A stretch of DNA of 64,000 bases from Cunninghamia lanceolata (Eukaryota; Streptophyta; Pinopsida; Cupressales; Cupressaceae): positions 31,622,501 through 31,686,500 of the forward strand of contig BSBN01000213.1 in assembly GCA_027924645.1 (NCBI GenBank). The letters are read 5' to 3'. Every line of letters starts with the position of its first letter. Position 1 is the stretch's first letter. The notes under the pieces are model-generated. The model made no database searches and was not told where the DNA came from. It was given only the letters and a program-made list of their open reading frames with translations. Made by a program: the position numbers and the translations under genes. Shown one piece after another: positions 46,884-58,689 of this stretch.

Positions 46884-47667
46884 GAAGTCATGTGTAAAGT
46901 CCCGTTCTAGAATTTCCTTATTTTTTCTTAAAACAATTCTCCTAACTCACAGTGCTTGCTGCATAATATTTATAAATATTAATTTATCTAAAATTGTAAT
47001 TTTTTTATTATAATATTCAGATAATTTTGGCAGTTTAATGTTTTGTTCTTGTGGATAATTGAGTATGTCTCAATCCACAAGAAGTGTGTTTTATCTATCG
47101 ATAGTTGAGTATGTATCGGTCCCCAAACTTAAAGATTTGTAACCATGGATAGTTGAGTGTGTCTCAATCCATAGTAGGAGGAATGATGTTGTGGATAGTT
47201 AAGTATTTGTAGAATTGCAGTTGGAGTATGTCTCATTCACAAGAGGAGTGGAGTGCTTGTTAATGGTTGAGTATGTCTTGATTCATAGGTATTGTTGGAT
47301 TGTTTGAACATCCACTAATCATCTATCGATAGTTGAGTATGTATCGGTCCCCAAACTTAAAGATTTGTAACCATGGATAGTTGAGTGTGTCTCAATCCAT
47401 AGTAGGAGGAATGATGTTGTGGATAGTTAAGTATTTGTAGAATTGCAGTTGGAGTATGTCTCATTCACAAGAGGAGTGGAGTGCTTGTTAATGGTTGAGT
47501 ATGTCTTGATTCATAGGTATTGTTGGATTGTTTGAACATCCACTAATATGTTCAGTTCGGTGTGTTCTGGGTGAGTTGAGAGACTTGGTAGAGTTGTTTC
47601 ATTAGATTTCCATATGGTCTGTTGTGTTCAATCCATTAAGTGTTCTATCCTTTGTTCGGATTAATGT
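46884..47667 (+). repeat. Hairpin-repeat array with perfect 228-bp duplication
   Basis: Units resembling TGGATAGTTGAGTATGTCTC then AATCCA recur at about 47051, 47100, 47146, 47197 and 47262. Several have matching arms (ATTGAG / CTCAAT around a TATGT loop). The block 47095-47322 is then repeated, by eye without a difference, at 47323-47548. It lies upstream of a purine tract and probable LTR, so it may be the 3' non-coding part of an LTR element. No protein was recognised. Confidence 0.75.
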
Positions 47668-48060
47668 AATAGGGGAGGAATGTTGAGATTTTATATTACA
47701 TCATTAGTATATAGAATAGTTAACAAATAAATAATGTTAAATTAGGTGTTACATGTTAGTTGTGGGTATTTCCCATATGGAGGTTGAGAAGAGTAGTTAT
47801 TGGGCGATCAGTGCATAGGAGAAGTTGATAGGCTTTATAAGCCATTGTACAAACAATGTAATCACCCCGCATCAATAATATAGCATTTGATTAGTGTCTG
47901 TCAATTATTGTGTAATCCTAATTTTTCATTTCACTCCATTCTTTAACTTTCATCCACTCCATACTAGAAAAGTTCAAGGCTGCTCCTTAGATTTCAAGTT
48001 CAATATCATCATCTCTCGGTCTCAATACTTCATATCTTGCACTGCATGGAAAGAAAGGAT
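47668..48060 (+). mobile_element. Purine tract and probable 3' LTR, Copia-like
   Basis: The tract ATAGGGGAGGAA ends at 47680 and is followed at once by TGTTGAGATTTTATATTA, the layout of a polypurine tract and 3' LTR start. A TATA-like CTTTATAAGCC lies at about 47833 and AATAATA at 47873. LTRs beginning TGTTGA are common in Copia elements, but no Copia gene remains to confirm this. The right edge is uncertain. Confidence 0.45.
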
Positions 48061-48376
48061 TGTAGAATCCTCTAATTGCATGTGACAATGAGAAACATGG
48101 AGAACTATTATTGATCAAAAGTGGTATTGTGGTTGTGTAGTAGATGCTTTGACTTTGAGATGTCCTCCTTTTACATACTATAGTATTTTCCCACAGTTAT
48201 TTTTCCAATTAAGTGATTTTGATTCATCATCCTTTTGTATGCCTTAGTCTTGTCCGACAACTACAAAGAAGTCCTCTTCTTTAGTTTTAGTTACTTTTAT
48301 TTCCTTCTTATATCCTTGAACAGTCTTCTTACCTCTTGTTTTAGAATTTCAACTTTAGAGTCTTGAAAAGAACATT
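48061..48376. other. No gene recognised
   Basis: Short AT-rich stretch between the probable Copia-like LTR and the solo LTR; it may be the remainder of the former. Confidence 0.4.
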
Positions 48377-48629
48377 TTGTATGTAATGTCCCCTTTTTGG
48401 AACAATACTAATTTTACTCTAAAAATTCAAATACACGAGTTATGGTTAGGGTTTCGGAATTACCATTTAGATTCTTTTCAAACAATCATGACATAGAGAA
48501 ACACATATACAAAATATAGATATACAAATATATCTCTTAAAAATATTAGTGTTAGATGAGATTTGTCTTGCATTCAAATTCATAAACAATATCCATATAG
48601 AAATGTCATCTATTTATCGATATGCAGTT

Positions 48630-49106
48630 AACTTAATTTATTCATAACACATTCAGTATCGACTGTGTTCAAGTCTTAATCCTTACTTCCTTTCTAATCC
48701 TCAACCTTGGATGGGGATTTACTTGTCTAAAGCGCAATGACACCACCTCCATGGATGGATTTACTCCGCCTCTCCCTAACAACACCTCGCTTCTCACTAA
48801 CAAATTGGAGGCATTAGAAATAACTAAGTATTAACTTTAACATACTTCGATATACTTCAACATACCAAATGATCACATTTATTCATAGCACATTCTGTAT
48901 TGGCTATGTTCAAGTCTCAATCCTTATTTCTCTTCTAATCCTCAACCTTGGATGGGGATTTACTTGTCTAGGGCGCGATAACACCACCTCCATGGATGGA
49001 TTTACTCTGCCTCTCCCTAACAACACCTCGCCTCTCACTAATAGGTTGGAGGCAATAGAAATAAATAGGCATTAAGTTTGAACATACCACTACTTCAATG
49101 TGTTGT
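48630..49106. repeat. Tandem duplication of about 241 bp in the solo LTR
   Basis: Unit 1 (from about 48630) and unit 2 (from about 48871) share CCTCAACCTTGGATGGGGAT and CCATGGATGGATTTACTC with several differences, so this duplication is older than the others described. Confidence 0.85.
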
Positions 49107-50410
49107 GAATATAATCTATTGATGTTTTCCCTTATATATTTCATAGCAAGTTTCACAATGCTTATATATACATGTGTAATGGTACTAATGATAATTTTTC
49201 ATTTATATACATTTGTCATTACTTAACACATGGCATTCATTATAATAAACATAAGGTCAGATACATCATACCAAGATAGTTCTTGCCTTTGTATCCTTTA
49301 GATCTCTTAAGGATTTTATTCCTTCCTTCCATGCTATCTGCAGCCCAATATACTGCTGTATATTTATATTTCGGATCTGCTTCCAGTATAATTTCCCAAC
49401 TCAGAAATATATATTTTTTTTGTATCTGTATATAAATCAGATGTCTTCTATCCTTGATCGATGTTGATTCCTTCTTTATCATCTTTCTAAATATCTGATA
49501 TATTCCTTATTCCCCCTTCCATCATAACTTCATGTTACCTTTATATGTTTTCAAAGGTCCTACTTCTATCAAGGGATACATCCATTTGTTAGTATGTACC
49601 TCTTCCCTTAATCGCAGCCTTAGTAATCGCTGCCACCTTTTGTTTATCATAAAGCACTGCTTATGATAGGCGTTGTTCTCTTAATGATTCTCCTTCATAT
49701 ATTGATCACACCCAACTCTTAATATGTGCTAATCGCTACTCACAGACTAGTATATTATGGTTGCATACCTTGTTTATTACAATGCATTGTATCATTATTT
49801 AAATAAGATCATTTGTCTTTATTATTAACCTTCATCGCTGCTCCTAAGTATCCCATCGTTGGTCAAGTTAATTGTTGGATCTATAGTCTAAAATTAACTA
49901 AGACAAATTTATCATATACCATTGGTTTCAAGACAGTTCATGTCTTCTTCTTAATCGTGGTCTTCATGATAATTGTCTGCCTGGTCTTATGTGGATCGCA
50001 ACCTATTACCAATATTTATCATAAGCGCTACTTTATCACTTTGTAGATATGAAGCGCTTCCAAATCGCATGCTTGATAAAAGATTATCCAAATGGAGAAT
50101 GTTCATGTCCCAGTTTTGGTAACTTCAGTGTTATATCAATATGAATGGGATCGTCAATTTTGGATTGATGAACTCCTCAAATCTTACGGCTATCAATTTG
50201 TGCAATATGGTATCACCAGTCATGTTCCGTATAATATTGCGAAGTATGTTATGGCATCATCACCTTAGGTACTTATTGGGACTTGGATACCAGCCTTGTG
50301 ATGTTCCCCTTAGTATAGAGTCCTCATACTAATTTAGACTTTTATTTTAAATTCCTTTAATCACCAAGTCTCTGGCTTATATTAAATCACTCTCCATTTG
50401 TTCTTAGGCA

Positions 50411-50448
<38 letters not shown>

Positions 50449-50521
50449 TTATGTATTTATTAACTTATATTAATATTTTATTTTATTTATAATTATTAAT
50501 TTATTAATATTTATATATAAT
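50411..50521. repeat. AT microsatellite and AT-rich tract
   Basis: An (AT)n run at about 50411-50445 is followed by mixed A/T sequence within the solo LTR. Confidence 0.8.
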
Positions 50522-50680
50522 AAATAGTGTTGAAAGACACTTACTATGGGAATAACGGTTATATTACAAGAAAGCAACTTCACTGTTCTATTGTGATGTT
50601 TAAATCTTTAATTTAAACATTACATCGATTTCTTCAATTTGATGATCGCCATCCTATAGGAGAGGGGACATGACATTGTA

Positions 50681-53600
50681 CTCCATCTGCGAATGCAAGA
50701 AGAACTAGCTATCAAGTAGAAGGCATCATGACCACAAAATTCCACTAATTGTAATTACCCCTGGATCTAATTGATCCTGGCAGACACATCCAATGACTTC
50801 TAATAGAATGTAATATCAGCACCAAATTGCACCTGACTGGTGTATAACCGACTATTAATACTGTGACTCCCACTTCCTGTCAGTCATAATCATTCAGATA
50901 TTTTTTGGAAATTTTTGTTGTGTCTGCCGATTATGAGAAATGTAACTTCTGTGGTGAAATTAATTGGGAATTTGCACATTTTAGAATAGGGGTTTTGTTT
51001 ATTGGGAGGTAGTGTGAGTTGCTGGAAGGTGGATTTTTTGGTCTGGTCTGAGAAAAAGACCTTTTCTGGTAAGAGAATGTATGCCATTTCAGTCCAGAAA
51101 ATAAAAGTTTCTTTATTTTCTGTGGAAAACTGTGTGTTTTCTGCTGTTTCTGTGTTTATTGCTCACTGTTTCTAGTGGCAGCTAAAGGTTTTTACTACAG
51201 AATAGAGTAATCTGCATCACTGACTGATACAAAACTTCAAGGACATGTAAAACTGAAAGAATTATTTCAACACTGTCATGGGAACACAGGTTAGTGCCAT
51301 AGAGACTTGTTGGTGAAATATAACATAATGTTTTTAGGGGTTAGAACCAGGGATCAATGTCACTGGAAGTTGATATGGCGAAAGCATGATGCATAAAGAT
51401 TAGATGTAAGAGGGAACCAACAAGCACAAGATCCACATCATGAGGCTAAATGTTTTTTCTGGGATCAATGTGCTAGAGTCCTAGACCAATCAGGAGACAA
51501 GTAAAAACGTAACAGAAGAAACAACTAAGCTTACTGCCATTTATGCTAAGAACAATTTCATCATATGTGAAATCCTTAGCCAGTAGGAATATTTTTTAAT
51601 GGAAAGAATTGGTTGATAAATCCAAATTACAAGTATGTCACAGGGAGCTAATCCAACATCTAACGGAAGATATACCTAACAATTGATATGGAGGTAATCT
51701 GCTGAATTATGAAGGTTTTTGGCTGGAACATAGTGGACAAAAACGAAGGCATATTTGAGCTAAGGTCTGGAATCAGAGTGCAATAAACCTTTTCCTTCTT
51801 CTATAACAAGAAGTTGCTGGGCAACCGAGTTTGGGAAACTTAAGATGGGGTAATGAAATTTATAACTACCAAAGGTTTATATGATTTTAATATCTTATAC
51901 CATATAAGAAGACTGTTAGACTGCTAAAATACAAAAATGCATCAGGTGTTAGTGAAGATTGAAGGGACTGCTGAATATGGAAGAAACAAATTGCTTCTAG
52001 GTGCACAGTTTGGAGAGATCCACTTTTGTCTCAGCCATGTTAAAAGTGCATAAGGCTGATAACAGTGGGAAGTTCTTTTTCTGGCACAACAATCTGATGA
52101 AAAACAAACCGGGTACCTCTGACTAGGAATTCAGGCTGGTCAATTATCCAATGGCAAAGGGAAAACTTTGTTCTGTGTTATGCAGGGGCAAAGTCATAGA
52201 GATTTCAAATAGGTTGATTGTACAGTACAGAACAAATTCAAGACCATCTGATTCTGTTCAGACTCATCTGCTGATCAAGCACCAAAAAACATAAGTGATA
52301 TCGGTTACATATATCTAAGACATGAATCATTCAAGTGTGCCAAATTTTTTGGTTCCCATGTGTACCTGATCCTGATGTTAAACATAATAGCCTTGCACAA
52401 ACCTTAGAAAAGGAATGTATCGTTCTTTCTATTTCTTGACATCTCTACTCATTTTCATCAATAGTGTGGTGACACCCTAAAAAATCATTGTGAAATCCTT
52501 GAATCCCTCTAGCCTGGGCCCTAGACTACAGAGAGAGTGTCCAATTTTGAAATTGTATGAACACTAAAGAATATATTATATTTGTTTCCCTTATATAATT
52601 CAATTTTGTGATTGCATATAGTTAGTCTTCTTTTCTCAATTTTGTGATTGCATGTAATTATTCTTCGGAAAAATATATGTAGGTAGTGATATGTTTCAAA
52701 GTCATTTTACAAATCCTTTCCAAATAAATTTTGAAATTCTACTTTAACAAACCTTTATCCCTGTCATGCTACCGAAAGTTGTGAACAGAGTAAATATGCA
52801 TTGTACAACACCTACTTAGGAACCATAAACTAACATCCAGGGTATAGACACACACATCTATTGAATACACATTTAGGAGTTGAAGGAAATTGGTTCTTTG
52901 CCACAAACATGAAATCAGGAACAGAGCACTATTAAGATCCATAAACATCTAGAAGAGAAGCCATGAAATTTTCAAAGCTCCCTGTTTAAAAAGACTGAAG
53001 CCACTGGAATTCAGATCCCTAAAATAAGTCTATCAAAGATTAAAGGACTTGAACAAAAATTAGGTCCTTTTTATGTCATGTAGGGATCATGCAGTTACTC
53101 CATTCAATAAGAATGAGTCATAATAATTTATACACTTCACACAGAGAGATTCAATGTAAATGACAGGTAAGCTGTTTAAAAACAATAGCAAAAACAGCAT
53201 ATATGCAGAAAAAGCATGTGCAAAATCTATTCTCCATCTCATATATCCTACAAGTACTCCCAAAGACATAAGTAAAACGATACTTGAAGTGCAACTCAGA
53301 ATCATATTAATAGCCACAAGTGATTATAGAAAATACATCCGACTACAATCAAACAGTACTGGGGTAGAAAACTTCTAGAAGTTGAAGTGACCAAGCCTAA
53401 AGCTAAAACAATAAAACAAAAAAGGTGCAATAAGAGGGGCTAAACTCAGGACTCTTCCCTTAAAAGCTACTAATTTACTCGGACTCTTCCAGCAATTAAA
53501 GTGACTGCTCTGATCTATTTTGGCAGAAAATTCTACACCCCTTTCAGTGAACTAGCTGCAGCTTTGGAATCAGATCGAAAAGAGCAATTTCCAAATTCAA

Positions 53601-53916
53601 GTAGATAAATGAAAATGAAAATATCGTGCATGCAGGGAGATTAGTCTAGGCTTTAAAGTTGTCAAAAATGATATCCTAAGGTTCTACAACATACTTGAGA
53701 TATGCTACCTAGTTTCTTGATTTTCTGCTTTTCTGGAATCGGCTTGTCATTTCCTTTTTCCTAGGACATTTCAAGTCTGACTTCTAGAACACTCAAAGAT
53801 AAGCTCACAAAGTTGGTAAGGAAAAAGAAATGACACTAATTCCAGAAAATTAAAAAATTAAAAATGTCTATTTGAAGAATCTAATAGCTACCTATTTGTT
53901 TGAGATACAACTCCAG
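50681..53916. other. 3.2 kb without a recognised gene
   Basis: No domain, LTR terminus, primer site or long frame was found on either strand. It could be old host DNA, an intron, or the worn body of an element. T-rich and A-rich segments alternate without a clear repeat. I cannot support any call here. Confidence 0.4.
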
Positions 53917-53930
53917 TGGGTTTGGGCCTG

Positions 53931-54125
53931 GAGCGCAGTGGTACCATGCTGGCCCAGTGTGAAAGAGGTCCCTGGTTCAAACCCTGTGGGTACAACCTTG
54001 CACCCAGATTGTGGTAAAAAGTAGAGAGAGCACTTGATTGGGTGCAGCGGTAACATGCTGGTCCAGTATGTCCTGGTTCAAACCCTGTGGGTACCCCCTC
54101 ACACCCAAATTGAGAGAAGAAATAG
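53931..54125 (+). repeat. Two tandem tRNA-like (SINE-type) units
   Basis: Each unit has an A-box-like GCAGTGGTACCATGCTGG (53936) or GCAGCGGTAACATGCTGG (54045) and a clear B box GGTTCAAACCC (53974-53984 and 54075-54085). A shared tail follows, with CACCCARATTG and GTAGAGAGAGCAC or ATAGAGAGAGCAC. A and B boxes form internal RNA polymerase III promoters. The units do not fold as complete tRNAs by eye, so they are tRNA-derived repeats. They lie directly upstream of LINE ORF1-like sequence. Confidence 0.6.
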
Positions 54126-54522
54126 AGAGAGCACATGATAACAGTGGGTTCCTTGTGCAGAAAATGATGAAAGTTGGGAAGCAAGAACTATACATACTAC
54201 AGCAAACTACAGCACAAACAAGCACACAAAAAGACAAAATAGAGATCACACAAGAAACAAACATAGCACAAATAAAAGAGCTGCAAATGGTGATATCAAA
54301 CATTGAAATATAGGAGAATGACATACGGAGTCAACTAGAGGAGACTAAGACATGGGCAAGAGTAGTCAAATAACCATCAGAAAAACAAAGGGAAACAATA
54401 AAAAAACAGATTAATCATTAAACTACAATTAATGGAAGAGAGAGAAAGAAGCAGTAGGTCAGCCAACATAATCATTAAGGAAGTGAAAGATTATGGAGAG
54501 AAGGAAAACACCAATTGACGAG
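54120..54522 (+). pseudogene. LINE ORF1, N-terminal part
   Basis: The plus-strand frame from about 54120 (VQKMMKVGKQELYILQQ) is rich in Gln, Lys, Glu and Ile and looks like a coiled coil. After stops it continues with LEETKTWARVVK and, in a shifted phase, SANIIIKEVKDYGEKE. ORF1 proteins of LINEs start with a coiled coil and bind element RNA. The frame ends near 54522 where unrelated sequence begins, and the rest is found at 58285. Confidence 0.55.
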
Positions 54523-55845
54523 GGTTGTTGCAGTCCTCATCATTTAATTTTAATAAATATCAATCCAAGGCAGTGTCCATGGTTGTATGCAAAAGGGAGA
54601 AGGAATAACTTACATGGCAGTCATTTCTACAAAAGGGATTTGACAACAATTGCATGAAACAAACTAGGTTTAACTCTGCTGAAAAAGACAATTTAATCTA
54701 AGGAAAGCAATAACTTGAGCAGCTGATTTAATTCTGGAATAAAGGAACAGCTAAAGGAATTCTGAATAAACAAATTGCATAACAGCAAAGCCACTAAACA
54801 AACTAAAAAATGTAGTCTCTGCCCTTCGGTTGGAGTGGGCCCTTGCTCCTTCCTCCGGAGAGACTAATCAATTCCAGCAATCAGCAAATGGGTAGAACAA
54901 CTTTCTTTATTCAAAAATCTTCAAGATCCAAATTACATGCTGCTGTAAAAAAAAAACAGAGTTCTTCTTTTTCTTCCAAACAATTCTTTTGCAACTTCCC
55001 TCCCTCTATTCTACGCCATAGTTCTCTATATATAACTATGGTTATTAAATTCTAATTGAAAGTCTCTCTAGAGTAGAGAACTTATTCATGCAGCTAACTA
55101 AACTTATTTTTCTTGTTAACTAAACTTATTCATTTAGTTAACTGATTATACAATTGCTGATTACAAGGCAAAACATGCAGTCTTTTAGAAAGACATGCAA
55201 TGACACTAAGTGTGTATTCTTTGCATGGAATAATTACTCATAATTAGATCCATTAATTTAGGAGTAATTATAGTCAATCTATCCTTCAAAAAATCTCAGA
55301 GTGTGTGTTGGTAGATTGGAAAAATTCGCAGCAACTTCATAAAGTATTTCTAGAACATCTCCGGAGCTTGTGGAATAGTCAACTTCTGTCATAAATTGCT
55401 CATTTAATTTACCAGATCTCCTCAAATGATTTTTGGGTTTTGTTCCCCTTACTTTCAGCTTTCCATATCATTTTGAATTTCTGAATTTCATTGAGAAATG
55501 AGAGAGATATTGCAGTTTTATTGACACTGGTTTTCTTGACTTTTTATGTTCTGCATCTCCGGCGCTCTATAACAGTCAACTTATATCATTAACCGTTTAT
55601 TCATTTTAATGAATCTCATAAAAACGCCTTCATGGATTTGTTCCTCTCTCTTTAAGCTTTCTGGATCATTTTGAAATTCTGATTTTCTTTAAGAAATGAG
55701 TGAGATATTGCAGTTTTACTGAAACTGCATTTTTTGACTTCTGCATCTCCGGCGCTCTGTGCATCTCCGGCGCTCTGCAACTTGACATAAAATATACTTT
55801 CTCTTGATTTTATTGATAAAATAACTATTGATCTGGAGGTGAACA
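54523..55845. repeat. LTR-like block with tandem repeats
   Basis: The block has no coding features. A TATA-like TATATATAAC lies at about 55028. From 55356 a unit of about 198 bp that starts CATCTCCGG is repeated at 55554, followed by two 18-bp copies of the unit start at 55744 and 55762. The units share TGAGATATTGCAGTTTTA-like text. It was probably brought in with the E3 insertion or is an older LTR. Edges are uncertain. Confidence 0.45.
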
Positions 55846-56340
55846 TGTAATATCAAGATAAACTCATGCATGGCATTGATTGTTCCATTTAGACAAATTT
55901 ATTTGATATTTAGCTAAAAATCTTCAACGCGCCCAAGACATCTAATTCCCCATCCATGGTTATGGAAGATAACATGGAGAGATAAATGTATATTTCTCTA
56001 TTACTTCATTCTTTAAAGAATGTTAGGTCTTGTGGGGAGAGGTGGAGTAATCCCATCCGTAAGAAGGCCCGTAGGCTGGGATAACGTCTCCCGTAGGCTA
56101 GGTCAAGAGATGGTTTCAGCACGCCCTATACATGTAAAGCCTAGTTCCATAAAGAAAGTAATGAGGAATATGAATTATGAAATAGTTATCAATACACAAG
56201 TAACAACTAGGAGATAGATAATTCTTTTATAAGCAATGAAATGAAGCATCTTCATTGATCTTACTTATTTATTATTCCCTTTGAGAATCATTTGAATGCA
56301 GATTCAGGTTTAAGTGTTACTACAAAAAGGGGACACTACA
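55846..56340 (+). repeat. E3 5' LTR
   Basis: It ends AAAAAGGGGACACTACA right before a perfect primer site, so the 3' edge is firm. The 5' edge is placed at TGTAATATC (55846) with less certainty. A TATA-like TTTTATAAGC lies at about 56225. Confidence 0.6.
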
Positions 56341-56342
56341 AT

Positions 56343-56355
56343 TGGTATCAGAGCC
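56343..56355 (+). other. E3 primer-binding site, initiator-Met tRNA type
   Basis: TGGTATCAGAGCC two bases after the LTR is a perfect plant initiator-Met primer site and sets E3 on the plus strand. Confidence 0.93.
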
Positions 56356-56384
56356 ATCATCCTACCATCCTGTGAAACAATCTT

Positions 56385-57636
56385 ATGCAAGCATACACTA
56401 GAAGGAACTGCCAATTTCTAGAAGAGCAAATGAACAACGAAATGAGGGCCTTCATGGCCACCACCAAGGCCATGACGGAACAAAATGAAAGGATCACCAA
56501 GGCCATGATGGACCAAGGTGAAAAGACGACACATATGTTTTTAGAAGCACTTCAAAAAGTGGGTAATAGCACGAATCAACCCCCCTCAACTAATGGGAAA
56601 GAAATGGGATCCAATCACTCGGATAACAATAATTCAACCTCAAATTCAAGGATCCCGAGACCATCTTTTCTTCCTAGGAAAAAACATCAAGAATAGAAGA
56701 AACCACACCACTCCCAATGAACATGGAAGATATTGCTAGAGCATATGCAAATTTAGAACCCGAAGTTAGGGAAGTTGTATCTTTTCGTGACTTTAGCGAA
56801 TCAAAGAAGAGTGAAACAGCTAGAAAAGACAAAAGACATACAAATAAAGAAGTACGACACAAGGTAAACAAAGTAACTTTACCAAACTTCGATGGATCAA
56901 ACAAAATCTCTGCACATGCATGGTTACAAAAACTAAACAACTATTTTAAACTTAGTCCAATGACCGAAGATGATGCTTTACAATTTGCTATCTTACATTT
57001 AGAAGGACTAGCCTACGAATGGTGGCACCATGGGCTTCACACACAAGGGCACTATGACCTAACCTCTTACGAAGAGTTCTCACAAAAACTAATAAAAAGA
57101 TTTGATAGGGAACATCCTCAAGAGAACTTTAAGAAATTAACTCAATTGAAACAACAAGGAACGGTAGACGAATATATAAATGAATTTCAAAATATTTCAA
57201 TTAGAGTCACGGGAATTGAAGGGGATAGGCTAACCTATCTATTTATAGAAGGGCTAAAAGATTCACTAAAAGGATTGGTAAGTGCTCTAAACCCTTCTAC
57301 CCTAGATGACGCCATAGAAAAAGCCTTGAAATTGGAAAAATCAACGTCAAACATCAAAAACACAAATGAGCATACCAGACCCTATCACAAAAAGAGTAAT
57401 TCCATAAACCTTCCAAAGAAGAGCTTAAGATTAAGAACCTATGTTTCAAATGTCAAGAACCTTGGAGGCATGGGCACATTTGCAAAAAGGAAAATTTATG
57501 TTTTAGATGCAAAGAAAAATGGGAACCTGGGCATAAATGTGATAAGAGAGGCCGAGCTCAAAAGATTGAAGTTATCTCTGATGAAGAAGCCGAAGAAAGG
57601 AACACCAAAAAAGCAAGAATAGAAGATGATGAACAT
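56385..57636 (+). pseudogene. E3 gag
   Basis: A helical leader (56385-56696) is followed in another phase by the capsid domain (56717-57415), with LPNFDGSN, LEGLAYEWWHHG, LIKRFDRE and LKQQGTVDEYINEFQ. A one-base shift near 57415 moves the zinc-knuckle region into the phase that continues to the protease; CFKCQEPW...HIC and CFRCKEKW...HKC are readable at about 57437-57545. The protein matches E1 gag in type. Two shifts inactivate it. Confidence 0.9.
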
Positions 57637-58280
57637 GTGACCTTAGCTACCATTACCCAAACTTCCAAGCATCGTCCCTTACGCATCAAAAGCACCATTA
57701 CGGGCCAAAGAGTTATTGCTCTAATTGATAGTGGGGCATCCCACAACTTCATCAATGAAAAATTAGTAAAAAGAAGAAGATTTAAGACCCAAGGCTTTAA
57801 AGGATTTTCAGCAACTACCGCCACTGGAGAAATGGTCTCATGCACTAAGATCGCTCCCCAACTTGAAATAAATCTAGGGAAACATACTATCAAGGAAGAC
57901 TTCTATGTAGTACCACTAGACAATGATGTAATTCTAGGCACCCCTTGGTTGTATTCATTAGGGTGTTTCCAGTTTGACCTACCTCACTCATCCGTTTTCA
58001 ACATGAAGGAGACGAGGTTACACTACGAGGTTTACCTGACGGCTCCCCAAAAGTCGTTTCTTGCAAAAGAATGGAAAGGATTTTTAGACATGGGCAGGGA
58101 GAGTGGGCAGCCCAATGCATGATCCTTGATAAATCCACCCCACAAGGTCAAAACATACACATAGATATAAAATCCATTCTTAGAAAACACAAGAAAGTGT
58201 TTAATGAAATTCCGCCCGGCCTTCCTTCAAAAAGGGGACATTACACCCATACTCAAGTCCACTTCAAAACTGATTTAATG
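57637..58280 (+). pseudogene. E3 protease and start of pol, truncated
   Basis: The retropepsin site ALIDSGASHNF lies near 57727 and VILGTPWLYSLG near 57930, complete for this domain. The open frame stops at 58122. A shifted frame (58071-58280) contains the lead-in to RT, with FNEIPPGLPSKRGH. The sequence then changes to LINE, so RT, RNase H, integrase and the 3' LTR are missing. Confidence 0.88.
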
Positions 58281-58284
58281 AAGA

Positions 58285-58675
58285 GAAAAATATATGCTTT
58301 TATTTGACTAAAGATGAGACACTTTATGGTCTCATCACCAATAACCTAGTAAGAGGTTACTCTTGAGGAAAAACTGACTTGGAAAGGACAAATCTGCCAC
58401 ACAGGCTAGGAAAAGTGGAATAGATAGAAAGGTGGAATAGATAGAAATATCCAAGTTATAATGAAAGACAAAGATGATAGGATACAAATTCTAAGAAACA
58501 GGGGGTTATTGAAAAGATCACGCTTTTATTTAGATGAGGGCTTGACGCCAATGCAACAAAAAGATTAGAAGGCAAATGGGCATGGCTGAAAAACAGAAGA
58601 GCAATTATTGAAAGTAGGATGACACAGGACAAATATGATGGTAATCTGGAATTCAAGAGGTTACCCTTGAAGTAG
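58285..58675 (+). pseudogene. LINE ORF1, C-terminal part
   Basis: With a few stops and shifts the plus strand reads FYLTKDETLYGLI, then MKDKDDRIQILRNRG, SRFYLDEGLTPMQQK and LKNRRAIIESRM, ending LEFKRLPLK and a stop at 58673-58675. The pattern of a basic RNA-binding region ending with a DxxLTP-like motif is typical of LINE ORF1 C-termini. It is separated from its N-terminal part by 3.8 kb of inserted elements. Confidence 0.6.
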
Positions 58676-58689
58676 TGGTCTTGTTTTAG

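Larger units (their letters stand above)
48382..50675 (-). mobile_element. Solo LTR with TTGTA target duplication
   Basis: The 2294-bp segment begins TGTAATGTCCCC and ends GGGGACATGACA. It is flanked by exact TTGTA copies at 48377-48381 and 50676-50680. It contains no gag or pol, so it is a solo LTR left by recombination between the two LTRs of a full element. The first 45 bp resemble 25877 onward. That segment is the U5 side of a minus-strand LTR, so this copy is probably also minus. Confidence 0.88.

Noticed and set aside
47040..47548. CRISPR-like array
   Set aside because: Units vary in length and sequence, there are no unique spacers of constant size, and the context is a plant LTR element.
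53931..54125. Functional tRNA genes
   Set aside because: A and B boxes are present, but acceptor and anticodon stems do not pair convincingly, and the units are tandem with a shared non-tRNA tail.
58228..58248. AAAAAGGGGACATTACA-like LTR end
   Set aside because: It lies inside the E3 pol frame and encodes part of the conserved lead-in to RT (after PPGLPSKRGH). No LTR or primer site adjoins it.
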